A DNA stretch of 11,462 bases from contig JBCCRH010000174.1 of NCBI GenBank assembly GCA_039208045.1, positions 1-11,462 on the forward strand, in the 5' to 3' direction. This document shows, piece after piece, positions 1 to 5,770 of the stretch (position 1 is its first letter; every line of letters begins with the position of its first letter). The position numbers and the translations under genes were made by a program. The stretch is from JBCCRH01 sp039208045. Lineage in GTDB: Bacteria; Bacteroidota; Bacteroidia; Chitinophagales; Saprospiraceae. The notes beneath the pieces are model-generated. The model ran no database searches. It was given only the letters and a program-made list of their open reading frames with translations, and was not told the DNA's origin.

Positions 1-63
1 AAAAATTTATCTTTTGCAAGGAAATGCGTGCTCTTAACGTCGAGCTACAAAATAATCATTTTA

Positions 64-95
64 TTGATAAATTATATTTTTTTATTATACATTTT
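64..95 (+). promoter_or_regulatory. Probable Bacteroidota-type promoter for the aminopeptidase P gene
   Basis: TTG at 64-66 is followed after 21 bp by TACATTTT at 88-95, a 7-of-8 match to the Bacteroidota -7 consensus TAnnTTTG. The spacing lies within the usual 17-23 bp. Transcription would start near position 101, about 14 bp before the ATG at 115. The region is very AT-rich, so a chance match is possible. Confidence 0.35.
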
Positions 96-114
96 TTAAA
101 TCATAAGCCATCCA

Positions 115-1917
115 ATGACTCCAACAGAATATCTACAAACTATTAGAAATCATATGTATACGCAACAAATTGATGCGTATATTATCCCTTCTAGCGATCC
201 TCATCAAAGTGAATATCTTGCTGACTATTGGAAGGCTCGGGCCCAGTTCTCTGGCTTTACAGGCTCTGCGGGTACTCTTATTATTACCCAAAACCATGCC
301 GGACTTTGGACGGACTCTCGCTACTTTTTGCAGGCGGAAGAAGAGCTTAAGGATGGCCCCATCACACTACATCGCCAACAAATCCCACATGCTCCAGAGC
401 ATATCGACTGGCTTTGTACGCATTTACAACAGCAGTCTGCTGAAAAGAAAAAGCGCAGTAAAGTGGGCATCAATGGCTGGCTATTCTCCGTTGGGCAACG
501 CCAATTTTTGCAAAAAAAATTGGCTACTGCCAATATTGACCTACTAACCGATATTGATCTGATAGATGTAGCTTGGCCCAATCGACCAGCGCTTCCGCAA
601 AACCCGGTATTTAGGCTCGACCTAAAATATACAGGGGTAACAAGCAGTGAAAAGCTAGCGCAAATTAGGGCAGGTATGGAGTCGCTTGGCGCAAATGCGT
701 ATTTGGTTTCTACCCTTGATGATATTGCCTGGACGCTCAATTTACGCGGCAGCGATATACACGCCAATCCAGTCTTTGTAAGCTATTTATTTATCGAAAA
801 AGACTCAGCAACACTATTTATAGATACCAAAAAAATCACCTTGCCTTTACAAAAAGAATTAGTGCAAGAAGGCATTCAACTACTCGCCTACGATGAGCTA
901 CCTGGCTTTTTAGCACGCCCTTATGCTACTACTAAGGTGCTCTTACCCATCTCTACTACTAGTTGGAATGCTTATAAGCTGATACATCCCGACCAAGTAG
1001 TCAGAGGTAAGAATCTGATTGCTGAGCTAAAGGCTGTAAAAAATGAAACAGAGGTTGCCCAGATCAAAAAGGCAATGCAGAAAGACGGGGTGGCGCTAAC
1101 CCGACTCTTCCGGTGGATGGAGCAGACCCTATCGCAACGAGCCATACCAGAAGCAGAGATTGCTACACAGCTAGCATCTTTCCGGAAAGCTCAAGGTCAC
1201 TATTTTGGCGAAAGCTTCGATGCTATTGTGGGCTATCAAGGTAATGGCGCTATTATCCACTATCGCCCTGAAGCAGGCAAATGTGCTAATGTAGAACAGG
1301 AAGGTATCCTACTACTCGACTCCGGTGGCCAATACCTAGAAGGCACTACGGATATTACACGTACCATTGCGCTTAGCCCACCTTCAGCAGAGCAAAAGAC
1401 CGCCTATACAGCAGTTTTAAAAGGGCATGTTGAATTGGCAAGCATCCAATTTCCAGCAGGCACAACGGGCGTACAGCTCGACACCCTTGCACGAATGCAC
1501 CTGTGGAATGCAGGGCTAAACTATGGACATGGAACAGGCCACGGCGTTGGTGCTTTTCTGAATGTACACGAAGGCCCACAAGGATTTACAGCCAATCCTA
1601 AGAATAGCAGAGCTAGCGTACCCTTTCAAGCAGGTATGCTCACCTCTAATGAACCAGGCTTTTACAAAACCAATGCCTTTGGTATTCGTATTGAAAACCT
1701 CATCTTGTGCCAGCCAGCAGCAACAGCCGGTTTTCTGCGTTTTGAAACACTTAGCTTATTCCCGATTGATATACAGCTCATTGATTGGGAAATGATTACT
1801 GAGGCAGAGAAAACTTGGCTAAACGAATATCATGCTCGTGTGTTATTGGAGTTGAGTCCATTATTAAATGAAGAAGAACAGGCGTGGCTCGCTGAAAAAT
1901 GCCGCGCGATCCAGTAA
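115..1917 (+). CDS. Aminopeptidase P (Xaa-Pro aminopeptidase, M24B), long three-domain form
   Basis: This 600-residue cytosolic metallopeptidase should remove an N-terminal residue that precedes proline. Residues about 1-160 and 165-310 form two creatinase-type N-terminal domains, about 315-535 the pita-bread M24 domain, and about 540-600 the small C-terminal domain of the long aminopeptidase P class. This layout resembles human XPNPEP1 rather than the shorter E. coli PepP. All five dimetal ligands are visible: D402 (LLLDSG), D413 (TTDITR), H476 (GTGHGVG), E513 (SNEPGFY) and E527 (GIRIEN). Conserved His residues H382 and H485 are also present. There is no signal peptide. The ATG at 115 starts the domain directly (MTPTEYLQTIR). 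rlmN follows after 9 bp, so cotranscription is likely, although rlmN may also have its own promoter. The protein appears intact and active; the family call is very secure, the physiological substrates unknown. Confidence 0.97.
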   Translation: MTPTEYLQTIRNHMYTQQIDAYIIPSSDPHQSEYLADYWKARAQFSGFTGSAGTLIITQNHAGLWTDSRYFLQAEEELKDGPITLHRQQIPHAPEHIDWLCTHLQQQSAEKKKRSKVGINGWLFSVGQRQFLQKKLATANIDLLTDIDLIDVAWPNRPALPQNPVFRLDLKYTGVTSSEKLAQIRAGMESLGANAYLVSTLDDIAWTLNLRGSDIHANPVFVSYLFIEKDSATLFIDTKKITLPLQKELVQEGIQLLAYDELPGFLARPYATTKVLLPISTTSWNAYKLIHPDQVVRGKNLIAELKAVKNETEVAQIKKAMQKDGVALTRLFRWMEQTLSQRAIPEAEIATQLASFRKAQGHYFGESFDAIVGYQGNGAIIHYRPEAGKCANVEQEGILLLDSGGQYLEGTTDITRTIALSPPSAEQKTAYTAVLKGHVELASIQFPAGTTGVQLDTLARMHLWNAGLNYGHGTGHGVGAFLNVHEGPQGFTANPKNSRASVPFQAGMLTSNEPGFYKTNAFGIRIENLILCQPAATAGFLRFETLSLFPIDIQLIDWEMITEAEKTWLNEYHARVLLELSPLLNEEEQAWLAEKCRAIQ

Positions 1918-1922
1918 CTTTG
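1915..1922 (+). promoter_or_regulatory. Candidate -7 element for rlmN overlapping the upstream stop codon
   Basis: TAACTTTG matches TAnnTTTG perfectly, and its first three bases are the TAA stop of the aminopeptidase gene. It lies only 4 bp before the rlmN ATG at 1927, so a start about 5-7 bp downstream would give a leaderless or nearly leaderless rlmN transcript. No good TTG (-33) element is seen 17-23 bp upstream, which weakens the call. Confidence 0.3.
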
Positions 1923-1926
1923 CAGC

Positions 1927-2976
1927 ATGGAAATACAAACGAAGAAGGATATTCGCAAAATGAGTCTTCCGGAATTGGAGGAGCTTTTTGTGGGAATGGG
2001 AGAGAAAAAGTTTCGCGCCAAGCAGGTGTACGAGTGGCTGTGGAAAAAGAGCGCACGCTCTTTTGAGGCGATGAGCAATTTGTCTAAGTCATTGCGCCAA
2101 TATTTGGAGGAAAACTTCGTGATCAATGCGATCACGCTTGATAAGATGCAGCGGAGTCTGGATGGAACGATTAAGTCGCGCTTTCGCTTATTTGATGGCC
2201 ATTTGATTGAGTCCGTGCTCATTCCAGTTCCTTCAGATCGGCGCTTTACGGTTTGTGTTTCTTCACAAGTAGGTTGCAGCCTGAGCTGCAAATTCTGTGC
2301 GACAGGCAAAATGGATCGCTTACGCAATTTAGATCCTGCTGAGATTTACGATCAGGTAGTGTTGGTGAATGAGCAAGCATTACAGCACTTCGATCATCCA
2401 CTGACCAATATCGTGTATATGGGGATGGGGGAGCCGCTGCTAGCCTATAAAAACGTGCTGCAAAGCGTCGAGCACATTACTTCGCCTCAGGGCCTAGGGA
2501 TGTCTCCCAAACGCATTACGGTAAGTACTGCGGGCATCGCTAAGATGATTAAACGACTAGCTGATGATCAGGTAAAGTTCAACCTAGCCTTATCTCTTCA
2601 TGCTGCTGATGACGCCAAGCGCAACGAAATTATGCCCATCAATGAGCAAAATAACTTAGAAGTGCTCATGGATTCGCTTCGCTATTTTTACCAGAATACC
2701 CGCAATAGGATCAGCTACGAGTACATTACCTTTCAGCACTTCAATGACAGCCTAGAAGATGCCAAGAATCTGGTAAAGCTCTGTAAGGATTTTCCCGTAC
2801 GGGTGAATATCATCGAGTACAATCCGATAGAGGGCGTAACCTTTACCAAAAGCTCAGAGGACCAGATTGATCGTTTTGCACAATACTTAAGCGACCGCCG
2901 CGTCACTGTCACGCTTCGCCGTAGCCGCGGCAAAGACATTGATGCTGCCTGCGGCCAGTTGGCGAATAAAGAGTAG
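1927..2976 (+). CDS. rlmN: Dual-specificity 23S rRNA (A2503-C2) / tRNA (A37-C2) methyltransferase RlmN
   Basis: This 349-residue radical SAM enzyme methylates C2 of A2503 in 23S rRNA and of A37 in some tRNAs, tuning peptidyl-transferase function. The N-terminal accessory domain (about 1-95) contains the typical FRAKQVYEWLWKK segment at 29-41. The 4Fe-4S-binding CxxxCxxC motif is C117/C121/C124. C110 sits 7 residues before C117 and C342 is near the end (DAACGQL); they match the two catalytic cysteines of E. coli RlmN (C118 and C355). The SAM-binding GMGEP is at 166-170. E95 in LIESVLIP matches the conserved Glu before the core. Length is normal for the family. The ATG at 1927 gives the usual N-terminus and lies 9 bp after the aminopeptidase stop. 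The methylated-Cys mechanism separates RlmN/Cfr from other radical SAM enzymes; the housekeeping RlmN reading is strongly preferred over Cfr because of ordinary chromosomal context and the DAACGQL ending. Confidence 0.97.
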   Translation: MEIQTKKDIRKMSLPELEELFVGMGEKKFRAKQVYEWLWKKSARSFEAMSNLSKSLRQYLEENFVINAITLDKMQRSLDGTIKSRFRLFDGHLIESVLIPVPSDRRFTVCVSSQVGCSLSCKFCATGKMDRLRNLDPAEIYDQVVLVNEQALQHFDHPLTNIVYMGMGEPLLAYKNVLQSVEHITSPQGLGMSPKRITVSTAGIAKMIKRLADDQVKFNLALSLHAADDAKRNEIMPINEQNNLEVLMDSLRYFYQNTRNRISYEYITFQHFNDSLEDAKNLVKLCKDFPVRVNIIEYNPIEGVTFTKSSEDQIDRFAQYLSDRRVTVTLRRSRGKDIDAACGQLANKE

Positions 2977-2990
2977 AGCAGCACGCTGCT
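2977..2990. other. Small inverted repeat in the rlmN / kinase convergent gap
   Basis: AGCAGC (2977-2982) and GCTGCT (2985-2990) are exact inverted repeats, 2 bp apart; a real hairpin would open to a 5-bp stem with a 4-nt loop. They fill the gap between the rlmN stop at 2976 and the kinase stop codon at 2989-2991. No T-tract follows on either strand, so this is at best a weak barrier between convergent transcripts. Confidence 0.25.
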
Positions 2991-3906
2991 ACGCTACATC
3001 GAAATGTACTAAATCTACAAAGCGCTGAATGCGCTGATCGATATCAGCCTGGTCTAATTCTAGCATTCGCTGAATGCTAAATTTCTCCACACAAAAAGAG
3101 GCCATCGCTGAGCCATAGATAATGGCACGCTTCATATTGTCGAAGGATAGATCATCGGTCTTTGCCACATATCCCATAAAACCACCAGCGAAAGTATCGC
3201 CAGCACCAGTCGGGTCGTACACTTCTGCTAAAGGCAGAGCGGGTGCAAAAAATACGTTGTCTCCTTCAAAGAGCAAGGCCCCATGTTCTCCCTTCTTAAT
3301 CACCAAAAAGCGAGGACCCATCGCATGAATTTTTTGAGCTGCCTTCACCAAAGATAACTCTCCAGACAACTGACGAGCTTCCTCATCATTAATCATTAGC
3401 ATATCTACCATACCTAGCACCTTCCGGAGGCTTTCCATGGCATTATCCATCCAGAAATTCATGGTATCGAGTGCAATAAGTTTAGGCTTTTTTTCCAGCT
3501 GCTCAATCACTCGAATCTGTACATCAGGTGTGAGGTTACCCAACATCACATAATCTGCTTGGCGGAAGTGCTCCGGCAGCACCGGATCGAAGGTCGCCAA
3601 TACATTAAGCTGCGTATCCAGCGTATCCCGGTCATTGAGGTTATCGTGATACTTCCCTGCCCAGAAGAATGACCTTTCTCCTTTTTTGACTTGCAAGCCT
3701 GCCAGGTCAACACCCCTCTTAGTCAAATCATCGAGGACATCTTGCGGAAAATCATCCCCAATGACTGAAACTAACTGAATCGTATCTGTAAAATAAGAAG
3801 CTGCCAGTCCAATATAAGTAGCTGCCCCGCCAATCGCCATTTTGGCAGTGCCCATTGGGGTTTCAATATCATCGAAAGCTACGGTACCTACGGTAAGTAA
3901 ACTCAT
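2989..3906 (-). CDS. PfkB/ribokinase-family carbohydrate (or nucleoside) kinase
   Basis: This 305-residue soluble kinase transfers the ATP gamma-phosphate to a sugar or nucleoside hydroxyl; the exact substrate cannot be read from sequence. The N-terminal PfkB signature region contains IGGAAT at 25-30, which lines the substrate pocket. NDEEAR is at 173-178. The C-terminal signature DPTGAGDTFAGGF spans 231-243, with D237 as the catalytic base and the GAGD turn as the anion hole. These motifs are complete and the length is normal. The ATG at 3904-3906 is the only sensible start, because MSLLTVGTVAFDDIETP is the expected first strand. The gene converges with rlmN and has no pathway partner nearby. 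A 186-bp non-coding stretch separates its start from the tRNA on the other strand. Adenosine-kinase-like or sugar-kinase-like roles are both open. Confidence 0.93.
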   Translation of the reverse strand: MSLLTVGTVAFDDIETPMGTAKMAIGGAATYIGLAASYFTDTIQLVSVIGDDFPQDVLDDLTKRGVDLAGLQVKKGERSFFWAGKYHDNLNDRDTLDTQLNVLATFDPVLPEHFRQADYVMLGNLTPDVQIRVIEQLEKKPKLIALDTMNFWMDNAMESLRKVLGMVDMLMINDEEARQLSGELSLVKAAQKIHAMGPRFLVIKKGEHGALLFEGDNVFFAPALPLAEVYDPTGAGDTFAGGFMGYVAKTDDLSFDNMKRAIIYGSAMASFCVEKFSIQRMLELDQADIDQRIQRFVDLVHFDVA

Positions 3907-3985
3907 GTGTATTCGCTTTTTTTGGTTTTATACGTTTCTGATTCCCAGATGGCCCAGGATTTTTTACAAAATTTCACCGCAAATA

Positions 3986-4016
3986 TTGCACTTTTATTTT
4001 GAATGTAATACATTTG
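3986..4016 (+). promoter_or_regulatory. Probable promoter for the tRNA-Asn transcript
   Basis: TTG at 3986-3988, a 20-bp spacer and TACATTTG at 4009-4016 fit the Bacteroidota consensus TTG-N17-23-TAnnTTTG, with a perfect -7 element. Transcription would begin near 4023, so the primary transcript would carry about 70 nt of leader, including the broken tRNA copy at 4045-4082, before the mature tRNA at 4093. Confidence 0.5.
4002..4014. promoter_or_regulatory. Perfect inverted repeat AATGTA-A-TACATT overlapping the -7 element
   Basis: The two 6-bp arms are exact reverse complements around a single base, giving a 13-bp operator-like site. It overlaps the proposed -7 element of the tRNA promoter and lies about 100 bp upstream of the divergently read kinase gene. 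It could be a repressor site or simply AT-rich coincidence. Confidence 0.25.
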
Positions 4017-4044
4017 CATTCGCTTTTACGTGAGTAAGTAACAT

Positions 4045-4082
4045 GCCTCCTTCCCCGATAGCTATCGGGGGGTTAGAGCGGC
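4045..4082 (+). pseudogene. Broken 5' copy of the adjacent tRNA-Asn gene, interrupted by a palindrome
   Basis: GCCTCCTT (4045-4052) is identical to the first 8 nt of the tRNA-Asn gene (4093-4100), and GGTTAGAGCGGC (4071-4082) is identical to tRNA positions 4110-4121. The two matches lie in the same order. The 9 bp that separate them in the real gene (the 5' D-stem and part of the loop) are replaced here by an 18-bp palindrome. The copy stops at the anticodon-stem boundary and has no anticodon, T-arm or 3' acceptor strand, so it cannot form a tRNA. The bases are directly seen; a partial duplication followed by insertion of a palindromic element is inference. Confidence 0.75.
4053..4070. repeat. 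Perfect 18-bp palindrome (REP-like element candidate)
   Basis: CCCCGATAGCTATCGGGG reads identically on both strands. It sits inside the broken tRNA copy, and as RNA or single-stranded DNA it would fold into a short GC-capped hairpin. GATAGCTATC-cored palindromes seem familiar to me as dispersed intergenic repeats in Bacteroidota genomes, but that is recollection and only one copy is present in this window. Confidence 0.6.
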
Positions 4083-4092
4083 AAACTTACAA

Positions 4093-4166
4093 GCCTCCTT
4101 AGCTCAGCTGGTTAGAGCGGCGGACTGTTAATCCGTAGGTCCAAGGTTCAAGTCCTTGAGGAGGCG
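4093..4166 (+). tRNA. tRNA-Asn (anticodon GTT)
   Basis: The full cloverleaf is visible. The acceptor is GCCTCCT (4093-4099) with AGGAGGC (4159-4165) and discriminator G4166. The D-stem is GCTC (4102-4105) with GAGC (4115-4118). The anticodon stem is GCGGA (4120-4124) with TCCGT (4132-4136), including one G-T pair at its top. The loop CTGTTAA places GTT at 4127-4129. The T-stem is CAAGG (4142-4146) with CCTTG (4154-4158), closing a TTCAAGT loop. The 74-nt length is normal and CCA is not encoded. It reads AAC/AAU codons. A hairpin terminator follows 4 bp later, so it is probably a single-gene transcript. Confidence 0.97.
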
Positions 4167-4170
4167 CTAA

Positions 4171-4202
4171 AAAGGGCTACATTCGAAAGAATGTGGCCCT
4201 TT
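4171..4202. terminator. Strong hairpin terminator, probably bidirectional
   Basis: AAAGGGCTACATTC (4171-4184) pairs with GAATGTGGCCCTTT (4189-4202) around a GAAA loop: 14 bp with one G-T pair. On the plus strand TTCTAATTTT overlaps and follows, ending the tRNA transcript. On the minus strand the stem ends in TTTTTAG and lies 10 bp beyond the stop of the propeller gene, so it should also end that transcript. Confidence 0.8.
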
Positions 4203-4212
4203 CTAATTTTGC

Positions 4213-5697
4213 CTACCTACTCACCACAAACCGCCCCACTGCAAAGCCCTTTCCTTCCTTACTAACCCTAAACTGATAAGCGCCCGCCACAAGCTCCGAA
4301 ACATCCAGTTGAAATTGCTCCATCCGCTGAGCAGGCAGAGCAATAGACTTAACCAATCTACCCACACTATCATAAACGCTCAGATGAGCGCCAGCTAATG
4401 CTACTCCATTTGTTGGAAACTGAATAAATACGACAGAACGTGCAGGGTTGGGAAAAGTATGCAGCTCTTGCAGTTCTCGATCAACAGTACTAGTGGTAAT
4501 AGCAGATGGATCATAAAACGCTAGATGGTCAATTTGATTGAACCCTCCAAAATAGATGTCAGGTAGATCATCATCATTAAAATCGGCGACGTGTAGGGCA
4601 ATGCCATTGGTCATGTTGAACGATTCAAACACATCAGCAGTCTGCTCGCTGAATACTCCGCTACCGTCATTCTCAAAGGCTCTGTAGCTATTGTCGGGTG
4701 TAGTAAAGCCCAAGGTGATTAAGTCTTGATCGCCATCGAAGTCGTAGTCTAGAAAAACAGCATCTAGCGTCTGCTCAATGAATACTGGTAAATTATTATT
4801 TGTAACATCAGAGAAAAAACCAGTACCGTCGTTCAAGTAAAGCCGGTTTTGCAGATTGGCAAAGCCTGTAAAGTTGACCGTACAAATAAATAGATCAGGA
4901 TGTTGATCACCGTTGATATCGCCCACCGAAATTTTACGGGTCTCCAAGTTGAGACCTACATTGGGCAGCCGATCATTTTCCTCTGCAAAGAAGCCCTCTT
5001 CATTGATTAGAATATTGTTGGAGCCTGCATCAATGCCTTCAATAATATCTAGATCGTCATCGCCATCCAAATCGATTAGCTTGAAATCTTGTGTTCCTTC
5101 TGTATTGACGGGCCAGCGATTATTGTCCTTGGTAAAGGTCAAGTCCTGATTATTGATATACACATCATTTTGCCCCGTATTACCAATGATGATATCCAAA
5201 AACGTATCCCCATTCAGATCAAGTACAGCAACAGCATTCCCCTGAGAGGTATCAAAATCAAAATCAATATGGCTGAAGGTGCCTGTGCCATCGTTAGTCA
5301 ATAATTCATGGAATGGCGTGTCCTCCGTTACCATCAGAACATCCAAATCATCATCATTATCAAAATCTACCAAGGCAATATCTTCGCTATCCTCTCCTGC
5401 AAATGGATTGTTAGCGTCTTTCTTTGGGAAGAAGCGTGCAGGGTCTTCCGTAAATACGCCTTCTCCATCATTGAATAAGAGCAAGTTTCTACTGGCCTCT
5501 ACCGCAACCACAATATCCAAATCACCATCGCCATCTAGATCGGCGCTTTCAATATCCATAGAGTTAATGCTGGTAGCAGGTAAGGGAAGGTTTTGGGCTT
5601 GATTGATAAACAGTTGTGCATGAGCAGTGAATTTGCACAGTGGTAGACATAACAATAGCAGACCAAGTTTTATTGGTGAATAGTACATAGAAATCAT
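4213..5697 (-). CDS. Exported seven-bladed VCBS/FG-GAP propeller protein with T9SS type-A sorting domain
   Basis: This 494-residue protein has a signal peptide (hydrophobic LGLLLLCLPL, likely cut after A27, TAHA/QLF). Residues about 30-397 hold seven propeller repeats, each with an Asp-rich, Ca2+-loop-like motif starting at D53, D111, D160, D209, D260, D317 and D372 (for example DLDGDGDLD). Residues about 408-494 form a T9SS type-A C-terminal domain (HTFPNPARSVVFIQF, then AGAYQFRV), predicting secretion through the outer membrane and surface attachment or release. No catalytic domain is seen; a binding or scaffold role is inference. The hydrolase-propeller gene ends 73 bp upstream on the same strand and has a homologous propeller, so an operon and partnership are plausible. 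No clear promoter is visible in the 73-bp gap. ATG at 5697 and a second in-frame ATG at 5688 are both possible starts. Confidence 0.92.
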   Translation of the reverse strand: MISMYYSPIKLGLLLLCLPLCKFTAHAQLFINQAQNLPLPATSINSMDIESADLDGDGDLDIVVAVEASRNLLLFNDGEGVFTEDPARFFPKKDANNPFAGEDSEDIALVDFDNDDDLDVLMVTEDTPFHELLTNDGTGTFSHIDFDFDTSQGNAVAVLDLNGDTFLDIIIGNTGQNDVYINNQDLTFTKDNNRWPVNTEGTQDFKLIDLDGDDDLDIIEGIDAGSNNILINEEGFFAEENDRLPNVGLNLETRKISVGDINGDQHPDLFICTVNFTGFANLQNRLYLNDGTGFFSDVTNNNLPVFIEQTLDAVFLDYDFDGDQDLITLGFTTPDNSYRAFENDGSGVFSEQTADVFESFNMTNGIALHVADFNDDDLPDIYFGGFNQIDHLAFYDPSAITTSTVDRELQELHTFPNPARSVVFIQFPTNGVALAGAHLSVYDSVGRLVKSIALPAQRMEQFQLDVSELVAGAYQFRVSKEGKGFAVGRFVVSR

Positions 5698-5770
5698 AGC
5701 TTTTAATTTAAATAATACCAGGTTCTCTCTATACCTTTCGGCATAAGAAGCAGCACGAAAAGACCACGCT

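Noticed and set aside
1830..2327. 165-codon minus-strand open frame spanning the aminopeptidase/rlmN junction
   Set aside because: It is antisense to two strongly supported genes, has no recognisable motif and no promoter.
1927..2976. Cfr-type antibiotic-resistance methyltransferase
   Set aside because: Chromosomal housekeeping context, usual RlmN length and RlmN-like N-terminal and C-terminal motifs favour RlmN, which methylates C2 rather than C8.
4045..4200. CRISPR array or tandem tRNA array suggested by the repeated GCCTCCTT and GGTTAGAGCGGC blocks
   Set aside because: There are only two copies, one is incomplete, and the matches are explained by the tRNA D-arm and acceptor sequence.
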